A stretch of DNA of 18,669 nucleotides, taken from an uncultured Chloroflexota bacterium (GTDB taxonomy: Bacteria; Chloroflexota; UBA4733). Below, in pieces: positions 6,998-14,287 of this stretch (the stretch's first letter is position 1; each line of letters opens with the position of its first letter). Both the position numbers and the translations under genes were made by a program. The notes beneath the pieces were generated by a model, which worked only from the letters and a program-made list of their open reading frames with translations, made no database searches and was not told the origin of the DNA. Location: NCBI GenBank assembly GCA_937967325.1, contig CALBSQ010000079.1:1-18669 (forward strand), read 5' to 3'.

Positions 6998-7744
6998 GTG
7001 TTGATCGACGTGGCATTTCTGCCTCGCGACGCAAGTCAGATCGCACGTAGCGTCTGTATCGTCGTCGACGTCATTCGGGCCAGTACGACCATGGCAACGC
7101 TGTTCGATCGCCGGTGCCCAGCGATTCACGTCGCCCGGAATCTCGACAGCGGTCAACGATATGCCCGCGAAAACGGCTTGCTCCTCTGCGGAGAGCGCGG
7201 CGGCGCCAGGCCGGAAGGCTTTGACTTCGGCAACTCCCCCAGTGAGTTTTCAGAGCTGGATTTCGTCGGACGGGCGGCGGTGCTCTGCACTACGAACGGA
7301 ACCGTGGCGCTGCACGCGGTCGCCGGGGCTCCGGCGGTTTTCGCCGGCTGCCTCGTCAATGCAAGCGCGGTGGTTGCCGCCGCGATAGCAGCGGCGCGAG
7401 AAATGGGCAACCTGACGGTCGTGTGCGCCGGTCGTCCGCAGGGCCGGTTTGCGCTCGATGACGCATGGACGGCAGGAAGGTTGGCTGCCCATGCGGCCCG
7501 CTTCGAGCCGGACGCGACGCTGACGGACGCGGCGCGAGCGGCGATCGCCTTGACTCAGGCGTTCCCCGGTGCTTTGGAGGCGTTCCGAACGTCGGCAAGT
7601 GGACAGGCTGTGATCTCACTCGGGCTTGGCGACGATCTGGTCTTCGCCGCGCAGGAGGACAGGTTTTCAGTGGCTCCGCGGTTGTCTCAGGCGCTTGAGC
7701 TGCCAGGGACGCGTTGGCCGGTGGTGCTGGTGCCGGAGGGCTAG
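6998..7744 (+). CDS. comB: ComB-family 2-phosphosulfolactate phosphatase-like protein
   Basis: The 248-residue product has the full set of ComB-family signatures in order: VVDVIRASTT near 22-31, GERGG followed by GFDFGNSP near 65-81, TTNGT near 98-102, and CAGRPQGRFALDDAWTAG near 143-160. In methanogens ComB is a magnesium-dependent acid phosphatase that converts 2-phosphosulfolactate to sulfolactate in coenzyme M synthesis. Many bacteria carry homologues without that pathway, and no ComA or ComC is in the window, so the bacterial substrate is open. The start is GTG 6998 with a weak purine-rich upstream region. The stop codon lies inside a strong hairpin. Confidence 0.88.
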   Translation: MLIDVAFLPRDASQIARSVCIVVDVIRASTTMATLFDRRCPAIHVARNLDSGQRYARENGLLLCGERGGARPEGFDFGNSPSEFSELDFVGRAAVLCTTNGTVALHAVAGAPAVFAGCLVNASAVVAAAIAAAREMGNLTVVCAGRPQGRFALDDAWTAGRLAAHAARFEPDATLTDAARAAIALTQAFPGALEAFRTSASGQAVISLGLGDDLVFAAQEDRFSVAPRLSQALELPGTRWPVVLVPEG

Positions 7745-7780
7745 AGCGCCAGCCCATGCCTGACGTTGCTGGCGCTCTAG
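7741..7780. terminator. Bidirectional hairpin between convergent genes
   Basis: CTAGAGCGCCAGC (7741-7753) and GCTGGCGCTCTAG (7768-7780) form a perfect 13-bp stem with a 14-base loop. The left arm includes the comB-like stop codon, and the permease operon ends 11 bases to the right. There is no long U-tract in either direction, so it may act as a stem that protects 3' ends or aids termination. Confidence 0.5.
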
Positions 7781-7790
7781 ACACAGAGGT

Positions 7791-9113
7791 TCACTCATAT
7801 CGCAGCGCCACGATTGGGTCGAGCCGCGCGGCTCGCTGCGCTGGGTAGAAGCCGAAGACCAATCCTGTCAGGATCGCTACTCCGACTGCTGCGCCGACGG
7901 CGCCCGCGGTCGGCAGTGCCGGGTACCGCGTCAGCAGCGACGACATGTGCGTAATCAGTGTTGCGACAGCGTAGCCGGCCAGGATGCCGCACATCGCGCC
8001 GACGAGGCAGAGGGTGAGCGCTTCTATGAGGAACTGAAGCAGCACGTCGCTCGGTCGGGCGCCGACGGCGATGCGCACGCCAATTTCCTGGGTGCGTTCG
8101 GTTATCGAAATCAACATGATGTTCATAATGCCAAAGCCGCCGATGGCCAGCGCCACCCCAGCGACCGCTGTCAGCACCGTCGTCAAGACGGCCGCCTGTT
8201 GCTTAGCCGAGTCGACGATCTGCTGGAAATTGCGAACGACGAAGTCGTCGGGACGCCCCGGAGCCACATGGTGGCTCTGTTCTAGCGTCTTGGTCGCTCC
8301 CGCGACGACCGCCGGGATGTTGTCGGTCCGATCCACTTGCAGCAGGATGCTGGCGACGTTGCCGTAGCCGAACAGGCGTTGCTGCCCCGTGTGGAATGGG
8401 ACGATGACGACGTCGTCCAAATCGCTCTGCCCGTTATGCCCCTTGGCTTGCAGTACGCCGACGATGGTGAAGTCGGCATTGCGGATGCGCACCTGGGCTC
8501 CGATGGGGCTGGTCCCCGGAAAAAGGTGGTCGACCACGGTCTGGCCCAACACGGCGACGGCTACCCCGTGAGCGTCGTCTTCGTCTGTGAAAAACGCGCC
8601 CAGCCGTATGCCATAGCTCTGGATAGATTCGATCGCGGCGTTGGCCGAAAGCACCGATGTGGCGTAGTTCAGGCGACCGTTGATCACTTCCTCGCTGCCG
8701 CCTATTTGCGGACTAATTGCCAGGACGTGGGCTACCTGATCACGGATGGCCAGGGCATCCGATGCTGTCAAGGTCGGTCTGCTGCCGGCCCCTGCCGAGA
8801 CGCCACCGGTTTGGGCGAATCCCGGTGAGATTGACACGAGGTTGGAGCCGAGCTGGGCGAGCTGCGCCGCGATGGCCATATTTTGCGACTGGCCGATGGC
8901 ATTGATGATGAGGACGCCACAGATTCCGATGATGATGCCGATCATCGTCATCGCCGAGCGGAACTTGTGCGCGGCGAGCGCCTCCAGAGCGGAGCGGACG
9001 CTTTGCGCAGTTGCGACCCGCCATGACGTACTGCCGCCGATTGGCAGTGGTGGCAACGCGAGGGAGTGTCGCTGCAGGTCCGGCCGTTGTGCCGTTTCTA
9101 CGGTGGTGGGCAT
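7791..9113 (-). CDS. MacB-type ABC transporter permease (second permease)
   Basis: The 440-residue product has the MacB/FtsX permease layout: a cytoplasmic N-terminus, TM1 at about 54-75, a large extracytoplasmic MacB_PCD domain (about 76-308), and three TMs at about 310-336, 362-386 and 405-423. The conserved coupling segment ERTQEIGVRIAVGA follows TM2 at 339-352, and the terminal FYPAQRAARLDPIVALRYE is typical. There is no ATPase domain, unlike E. coli MacB, so it must use the separate ATPase two genes upstream. ATG is preceded by AAGGAG with a short spacer. It is a paralogue of the preceding permease and could pair with it as a heterodimer. The extracytoplasmic domain would touch the adaptor; the exported substrate is unknown. 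Confidence 0.92.
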   Translation of the reverse strand: MPTTVETAQRPDLQRHSLALPPLPIGGSTSWRVATAQSVRSALEALAAHKFRSAMTMIGIIIGICGVLIINAIGQSQNMAIAAQLAQLGSNLVSISPGFAQTGGVSAGAGSRPTLTASDALAIRDQVAHVLAISPQIGGSEEVINGRLNYATSVLSANAAIESIQSYGIRLGAFFTDEDDAHGVAVAVLGQTVVDHLFPGTSPIGAQVRIRNADFTIVGVLQAKGHNGQSDLDDVVIVPFHTGQQRLFGYGNVASILLQVDRTDNIPAVVAGATKTLEQSHHVAPGRPDDFVVRNFQQIVDSAKQQAAVLTTVLTAVAGVALAIGGFGIMNIMLISITERTQEIGVRIAVGARPSDVLLQFLIEALTLCLVGAMCGILAGYAVATLITHMSSLLTRYPALPTAGAVGAAVGVAILTGLVFGFYPAQRAARLDPIVALRYE

Positions 9114-9293
9114 CGAACTCCTTCTTCCGACGTCGACACCCTACGCATTGTTCAAGCCTCGACGCCGACTCGGCCGGCTACCACTCAGCATGGCATCGAC
9201 TAGGGAGACCTGGAGGGGCGCAGCAAGCAGCGCCCCTGCAAGCGCGTTCTCACATTGACGCACACACAACAATCGTCCCGTGGCTGCGCCAGC
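9114..9293. other. 180-base gap between paralogous permeases, with a small hairpin
   Basis: No gene is supported. AGGGGCGC (9214-9221) and GCGCCCCT (9230-9237) form an 8-bp perfect stem with an 8-base loop. There is no T-run after it on the transcribed strand, so it may reduce or stabilise the downstream permease message rather than end transcription. No second copy of the regulator box was found here. Confidence 0.4.
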
Positions 9294-10808
9294 TCAGGCG
9301 TGCCTGAGCGCCTGAATGGGATCGACGTGGGCGGCGCGGCGAGCAGGATAGTAGCCGGAAGCGACGCCAATCAATAGGGACGCCAGGACAGCAACGACGA
9401 CGGCGACCGCCGACGGCGGGGCCTGAAAGCCGGCGAGCCGTTTCAGCACGTGAGGGAGGCCGGACGAGAGCCCCAATCCTAGCAGGATTCCTCCGATGCC
9501 GCCGAGCAATGACAAGGTTGTCGCCTCCACGAGAAACTGCGCCTGGACGTCACGCGGCTGGGCGCCGACGGCGATGCGCACGCCGATCTCGCGAGTGCGC
9601 TCGGTTACCGATGCCAGCATTACGTTTGCGATGCCGAACCCGCCGAGTAGCAGCGCGATGGCGGCGACGATGCCCATCACGAGGGTGATGATCGAGATGG
9701 ACTGCCGTGCCACTTGTGCGCCCCTAAAGAAGCCGCCAACGGTGAAGTCGTCCTTGCCGCCCGGCGCGATGTGGTGCATCTGCTCGAGCGTCTTGGTGAT
9801 GGCCGCCTCCACGCCGGGGACGTTCCCGGTCGAGTCAGCTTCAACCTGGACGCCCGGAAAGGTACTGTGCAGCAAGGCTTCGCTCGGTGGCGACCCGGAC
9901 TGTGAAGCTGGGCTACCCTGCCCTGGCGCGCTGCCCTGGCCGCCGGTCGGCGCCTGCGCCCCTTGCGCCTGAACGACGACGGCGTCGGGTGGGGGGCCGC
10001 CGTTGGGCGGAGCGGCCGGAGCGTTGCCACCTGAGGTGAACCGCATGCCCGTTGGCCCCCCGGCCAGGCGCTGCAGCAAGGTTGAGGCGGGCACGAGCAC
10101 GGTGTCGTCCTGATCCCGCTCGCCGTTGCTGCCGATGGCGTTGAGGACTCCAACCACGGTGAAGGTCACGCTGTTGATGCGCATCTGCTGTCCAACCGGG
10201 TTGGCGCCGGGAAAGAGCTTGTTGGCTACGGTCTGGCCAAGCACCGCGACGGTGGCGTTGGACGCGGCGTCCGCGTCGGTGAAGAAGGCACCGGACTTGA
10301 CGCTGTACCCGCGGATGCGCTGGATGTCCGGCAGGGCGCCCACCACAGTCGTCTGCCAGTTCTGATTGCCGGCGACCACCTGAGCCGGCGTCCCGAGACT
10401 GGGACTCACACCGACGACGTGCGGGAGCGTCCGAATCGCCTGCATGTCCGCCAGCGTCAGGGACGGCGGGCCGCTCATCTGGAGGACAACCTTTTGCGCA
10501 CCGGCGACTGGCGGCGCGGAGCCGGAGATGACGAACCCGGCCACGTCTATCACGTTCGCGCCGAGGGCGCCGAACCGGCCGGCGGTCGATTGAATGGTGA
10601 GCTGGCTTACGGCGCTCACTACCAGCACGCCGCAGACGCCGACGATGACACCGACCATCGTCAGCGCCGAGCGCAGCTTGTGAGCGGCGAGGGCGGCCAA
10701 GGCGGAACGGATGCTCTGCGCCAGCGCGGTGCGGCCCGACGAGTTTCCGGTCGCCGGCAGCGGGGCGAGTATCGGCAGATAGCGCGACCGTGAACTGTCC
10801 AATGGCAT
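9294..10808 (-). CDS. MacB-type ABC transporter permease (first permease) with a low-complexity insert
   Basis: The 504-residue product has the same layout as the neighbouring permease: TM1 at about 48-70, an extracytoplasmic MacB_PCD domain, the TERTREIGVRIAVGA segment after TM2, two further TMs, and the end GYYPARRAAHVDPIQALRHA. It is longer mainly because residues about 258-318 are a Gly/Pro/Gln/Ser/Ala-rich insert in the extracytoplasmic domain that the paralogue lacks. ATG follows AAGGAG by 10 bases and starts two bases after the ATPase stop codon, so the two are translationally coupled. It likely forms the membrane part of the exporter, as a dimer with itself or with the second permease. 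Confidence 0.92.
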   Translation of the reverse strand: MPLDSSRSRYLPILAPLPATGNSSGRTALAQSIRSALAALAAHKLRSALTMVGVIVGVCGVLVVSAVSQLTIQSTAGRFGALGANVIDVAGFVISGSAPPVAGAQKVVLQMSGPPSLTLADMQAIRTLPHVVGVSPSLGTPAQVVAGNQNWQTTVVGALPDIQRIRGYSVKSGAFFTDADAASNATVAVLGQTVANKLFPGANPVGQQMRINSVTFTVVGVLNAIGSNGERDQDDTVLVPASTLLQRLAGGPTGMRFTSGGNAPAAPPNGGPPPDAVVVQAQGAQAPTGGQGSAPGQGSPASQSGSPPSEALLHSTFPGVQVEADSTGNVPGVEAAITKTLEQMHHIAPGGKDDFTVGGFFRGAQVARQSISIITLVMGIVAAIALLLGGFGIANVMLASVTERTREIGVRIAVGAQPRDVQAQFLVEATTLSLLGGIGGILLGLGLSSGLPHVLKRLAGFQAPPSAVAVVVAVLASLLIGVASGYYPARRAAHVDPIQALRHA

Positions 10809-10810
10809 TA

Positions 10811-11635
10811 TCAGGCAGCTCCTTGCTCAACAGGTGGTGGCAATGACGCTAAAACATCGGCAGCTCGGTTAGCTCCGGGGAGTCGGACATCCTGGAGCAC
10901 CCGACCGTCCTGGAGGGTGAGGATGCGGGGGCAGAAGGCGGCGATGTCGGGCTCGTGGGTCACCAGCAGGACGGTGATCCCGGCCGCGTTGAGCTGCTGC
11001 AGGATCGCCATCACCTCCAGGCTGGTGCGGGTGTCCAGATTGCCGGTCGGCTCGTCCGCCAGCAGCAAGCCGGGCCCGGTCACCAGCGCCCGCGCGATGG
11101 CCACCCGTTGCTGCTGCCCGCCCGATAGCTCGCTGGGGCGGTGACGCGCGCGGTCCGCCAGACCGACCGCGGCGAGCGCCAGCCGGCTGCGCTCCTGGCG
11201 CACGCTCGCGGACACCCCGCTGTAGAGCAACGGCAGGGCAACGTTGTCCAGGGCGCTGGCGCGGGGCAGCAGGTTGAAGGTCTGGAAGATGAAACCCAAC
11301 TTGCGATTGCGCACGAAGGCGAGCTGACGGGCGGTGAGGTTCTCCACCGCCACCCCCTCCAGCCAGTAGCGCCCGCTCGTCGGCCGGTCCAGGCAGCCGA
11401 CCAGGTGCAGGAGGGTGGACTTGCCCGAGCCGGAAGGGCCCATCAGCGCCACCAGCTCCCCGCGGGCGACCTCCAGGTCGACACCGCGCAGGGCGTGGAC
11501 CACCGTGCTGCCGAGGCGGTAGTCCTTGGCCAGCCCCTCCAGCCGGATCAGCGGGACACCGCGATCCACCGCGCCAGCGGCAGTTGCCGGATTTGGAACG
11601 GCGTCGCCGCCGGGTAGCTCGCTCGTTGCGCTCAT
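10811..11635 (-). CDS. ABC transporter ATP-binding protein (MacB/LolD type)
   Basis: This 274-residue ATPase powers the permeases. It shows Walker A GPSGSGKST at 66-74, Q-loop Q118 in FQTFNLLP, signature LSGGQQQR at 170-177, Walker B LLLADEP at 190-196 with catalytic E195, and H-loop H227 in VTHEP. The sequence after Walker A (LLHLVGCLDRPTSG) and FQTFNLLP are characteristic of the MacB/LolD/FtsE branch. About 28 residues precede the domain and about 30 follow it. The ribosome site is weak (AAAGG). It starts 13 bases after the adaptor stop codon and ends two bases before the first permease, so all belong to one operon. Confidence 0.95.
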   Translation of the reverse strand: MSATSELPGGDAVPNPATAAGAVDRGVPLIRLEGLAKDYRLGSTVVHALRGVDLEVARGELVALMGPSGSGKSTLLHLVGCLDRPTSGRYWLEGVAVENLTARQLAFVRNRKLGFIFQTFNLLPRASALDNVALPLLYSGVSASVRQERSRLALAAVGLADRARHRPSELSGGQQQRVAIARALVTGPGLLLADEPTGNLDTRTSLEVMAILQQLNAAGITVLLVTHEPDIAAFCPRILTLQDGRVLQDVRLPGANRAADVLASLPPPVEQGAA

Positions 11636-11648
11636 GCGGTTGCCTTTC

Positions 11649-13901
11649 TTATCCCGCCTTGTTACTCGTGCCGGTGACTACCTGCTGGCCCGGCTGCAGG
11701 CCAGCCACGATTTCGGTCGTGTGCCCGTCGCTCAAGCCGGTCTGTACTGGCTGCCGCTCCGCGTGACCGTTAGCCATAACCAACACGCTGCCGTTGGCGC
11801 CGGGGACGCTGCCTGGCGCCGTTGGGATGTTCGGTCCGCTCGCACCTTGGGCGAAGCTGAGCGCCCCGGACGGTACGGTCAGCACGTTGGTCTTGCTGGC
11901 GGTCACGATGGTGACGTTGGCGGTCATGCCCGGCAGGAGCTGGGTCTTGGTCGGGTCGATGGCGCAGGTGACGTTGTAGGTTACGACGTTCTGGCTGCTC
12001 GTGCCGAGTGGCTGGATCGCCGCCACCTTCCCGGTGAAGTTCTGGCCCGGGAAGGCGTTGAGTGTGAACTGGACCGCCTCGCCGGTGCGCACCTTGGCCA
12101 TGTCGGCCTCGTTCACCTGGGCGACCACCTGAAGGTTGCGCAGGTCGGTCAGCACGATGAAGGCGGTGGTGGAGGTGTTGCTCGCCGTGCTGCTGCTCGT
12201 CCCGACTGGCCCTCCGCCGACAAACTGCCCGGCGATGTCGTTGACTTGCGCGACTGTCCCGTCGAGTGGCGACCGTAAGGTGGTGGCGTCCAGGTTCTGC
12301 TGGGCGCTCGCTGCCTGCGCCTTGGCCTGATCGATCTGGGCTTGCGCCTGGGCCAGGTCGGCCTGGGTGGGCGGCGCGGCCAGCTTGGCGTAGCCAGCCT
12401 GAGCGCTTTGGAGCTGCCCTTGCGCTTGTTCCACTGCCGCCTGGGCCTGCTGGCGGCTCGCGGCGCCCGAAGCCGCCGTCTGGGCGGCGCTGTCCTGCGC
12501 CGTGGCGAGCGTCGCCTGGGCCTGGTCGCTGGCTTGCTGACCCTGCGCGGCATCCTTGGACTGGCTGTCCTGGGCGGCGCGGAGCGCGCCCTGGGCTTGT
12601 GTGACTTGTCCCTGCGCTGAGACCAGGTTGCCTCGGTAGGCAGCCAGGTGCGCGTCCAGGGTGTGCTGCGCGGTCGTGAGGGCGCCTTGTGCCTGAGCTG
12701 CCTGGCTCTGCGCCGACACCAGCGTGCCCTGGTAGCCGGCGAGATGGGCGTTCAGCGCGTCCTGGGCTGCCTTGGCGGCGCCGTTGGCCTGGTCGAGCTG
12801 GCTCTGGGCTTGAGTTATGGCTTGCTGCGCTTGCACCGCCGCCTGTCGGGCCTGGGCCTGCGCCTGGTCGATGCCGGTCTGGCCGGTGTTCACCGTGGCG
12901 TTGGCCTGATTGCAACCCGCTTGCGAGTTGTGGCTGTTGTCCAGGTTGCAAGCGGCGTCGCGCGCGACCTGCTGCGCATACAAGGTGTTCCTGGCCTGGG
13001 CGATGGCCTGGGCCTCGACCACCTGATTCGCCTGTCCGGCCTGCTGGGCCTGCGCGACTGACTTCTGCGCGTTCGCAGCCTGCTGCTGGGCGTTGGTCAG
13101 CGCAGTGCGGTCGCCCGCGGTTTGCTGTTGCACTTGCGCCTGGACCGCCGCGAGGCTCTTCTGGGCGTTGGCGAGGGCGGCTTGCGCAGTTGGTATGGCG
13201 GCGCGGTCGGCGGCGGTGTTCTGGGCGATCTGATCCTGCACGGCGGCCATATTCTGTTGGGCACTGCTCAGCGCATTCCTGGCGTTGGCGACGGCCGTGG
13301 CGTCGCCCTGCACCAGCGCGCGTGCCTGCGCCTGGGAGTCGGCCAGCGCGGTCTGCGCGTGCGCAACGGCATCGCCAGCGGCGGCCTGGTCGGTTTGCGA
13401 CTTCTTCTCGCTATTCTGGAGCGCCGCCTGTACCTGGGCCAGCGCGTGCGTGGCGCTGTCGACGACGGCCTGTTGCACGGCAAGGTCCTGCGGCGTCGCT
13501 CCTTGCTGGAGCTTTTGCAGCGCCGCCTGCTGCTGCGCCAGCCCCGCCTGCGCCTGACGAAGGGCGTTCTGCAGTGGCGTCGGATCCTCCTGCGCCAGCA
13601 CCTGGCCGGCGGTGACGTGGTCGCCGGGCTGGACCAGCACCTTGGTGAGCAGGCCGCTGTTCTGGAAGGTGAGGGGAAGAGAGGCGGCGGTACTCACCGG
13701 ACCGGTGGCGCTGATGCCCGTGGTGATGTCGCCGGTGATGACTGGAACGGTGGTGTACGCGGGCGCCGCCTGGCCTTGAACGCGGAGCCGCAGCATGGTG
13801 AATCCGCCCGCCCCCACTGCCAGCAGGATGATCAGCACGATCAGGAGCAGACGGACTGGCAGCGCCCGCGCTTCCTGCTGGGCAAGCTGCTCGCTGAGCA
13901 T
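11649..13901 (-). CDS. HlyD/MacA-type adaptor with a greatly extended coiled coil
   Basis: The 750-residue membrane-fusion-type adaptor has a TM anchor at about 17-36, the first half of a biotinyl-lipoyl domain at about 80-105 (VLVQPGDHVTAGQVLA), a coiled-coil stretch at about 106-541, the second lipoyl half (TTLRSPLDGTVAQVNDIAGQFV, from 540), then beta-barrel and membrane-proximal domains to 750. MacA-like proteins are usually about 370-420 residues, with hairpins near 100. Here the coiled coil is about 435 residues, almost pure Ala/Gln with Asp, Asn, Thr and Ser. Cys318 and Cys330 flank the midpoint, and approximate 32-residue units occur in both arms. ATG is preceded by AGAGGAGAG. It should sit on the outer face of the membrane and extend outward, contacting the permease domains. 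It is first in the exporter operon, behind a candidate regulator box. Confidence 0.9.
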   Translation of the reverse strand: MLSEQLAQQEARALPVRLLLIVLIILLAVGAGGFTMLRLRVQGQAAPAYTTVPVITGDITTGISATGPVSTAASLPLTFQNSGLLTKVLVQPGDHVTAGQVLAQEDPTPLQNALRQAQAGLAQQQAALQKLQQGATPQDLAVQQAVVDSATHALAQVQAALQNSEKKSQTDQAAAGDAVAHAQTALADSQAQARALVQGDATAVANARNALSSAQQNMAAVQDQIAQNTAADRAAIPTAQAALANAQKSLAAVQAQVQQQTAGDRTALTNAQQQAANAQKSVAQAQQAGQANQVVEAQAIAQARNTLYAQQVARDAACNLDNSHNSQAGCNQANATVNTGQTGIDQAQAQARQAAVQAQQAITQAQSQLDQANGAAKAAQDALNAHLAGYQGTLVSAQSQAAQAQGALTTAQHTLDAHLAAYRGNLVSAQGQVTQAQGALRAAQDSQSKDAAQGQQASDQAQATLATAQDSAAQTAASGAASRQQAQAAVEQAQGQLQSAQAGYAKLAAPPTQADLAQAQAQIDQAKAQAASAQQNLDATTLRSPLDGTVAQVNDIAGQFVGGGPVGTSSSTASNTSTTAFIVLTDLRNLQVVAQVNEADMAKVRTGEAVQFTLNAFPGQNFTGKVAAIQPLGTSSQNVVTYNVTCAIDPTKTQLLPGMTANVTIVTASKTNVLTVPSGALSFAQGASGPNIPTAPGSVPGANGSVLVMANGHAERQPVQTGLSDGHTTEIVAGLQPGQQVVTGTSNKAG

Positions 13902-13934
13902 TGGTCTCTCCTCTTTCGCTCGATGTCGTCAGAA

Positions 13935-13968
13935 AGTATGGGAGTAGGCTCTTAAAGATCTAATGAAG
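13935..13968 (-). promoter_or_regulatory. Candidate response-regulator box and -10 for the exporter operon
   Basis: On the minus strand this reads CTTCATT, AGAT, CTTTAAG (13968-13951), then exactly 10 bases (AGCCTACTCC), then CATACT (13940-13935). The site upstream of the regulator gene has the same 7-4-7 direct repeat (CTTTATG, AGAA, CTTTATG) and the same 10-base gap to its -10 hexamer. Repeat matches to CTTTATG are 5/7 and 6/7, and the spacer differs by one base. PhoB-type activators bind such repeats in place of a -35. The predicted start of transcription would be about 27 bases before the adaptor ATG. Confidence 0.55.
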
Positions 13969-13975
13969 GTGCCGG

Positions 13976-14083
13976 CTAGGCATGGCGCAGTGCGTCAATC
14001 GGGTCGAGCCGGGCGGCGCGACTGGCCGGATAGTAGCCACAGGCGAGGCCGGTTAGCAAGGCCATCGCCAATGCCAGGAGGGT
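13976..14083 (-). pseudogene. 3'-terminal remnant of a third MacB-type permease
   Basis: Read on the minus strand, these bases encode LLTGLACGYYPASRAARL followed by DPIDALRHA and a TAG stop (13976-13978). This is the highly conserved C-terminal tail of MacB permeases, close to the tails of both intact permeases here (GYYPARRAAHVDPIQALRHA and FYPAQRAARLDPIVALRYE). Reading upstream, similarity stops near 14080 and an in-frame TAG appears at 14081-14083, so about 35 codons survive. No start or ribosome site belongs to it. It probably marks a deletion that removed most of a permease, perhaps from a tandem copy of the same exporter cassette. Confidence 0.8.
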
Positions 14084-14287
14084 CTATTCATTATCGGCGT
14101 GGCCTGGCTACACTTTCAGAGGACTGAGGGGCAGTGGCGGACGGTCCGGTCGGCGTGGGTTCAGGCGTTGAGGAACTCATTTGACGTCCCCACTACGATC
14201 CATGGCCGATGATCCGTGGGCATCCTACGATCCAAACCTTGCCACTCCTTGGACATTCCTAAAGATTTGCTGAGGAACGAGGCGGTT
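14084..14287. other. Non-coding stretch between the permease remnant and the histidine kinase gene
   Basis: I see no gene or known element. A 10-bp direct repeat CTACGATCCA occurs at 14193-14202 and 14225-14234, 32 bases apart. TTGACG at 14181-14186 has no -10 partner. This is where the rest of the lost permease would have been, so the sequence was either inserted or joined by deletion. Confidence 0.4.

Noticed and set aside
12279..13589. CRISPR-like or simple tandem DNA repeat
   Set aside because: Repetition follows codons of an Ala/Gln coiled coil inside an intact gene; there are no constant repeats with unique spacers.
12648..13955. Long plus-strand frames (up to 308 residues) opposite the adaptor coiled coil
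   Set aside because: They are mirrors of Ala/Gln repeat codons and give Arg/Leu/Gly-rich nonsense.
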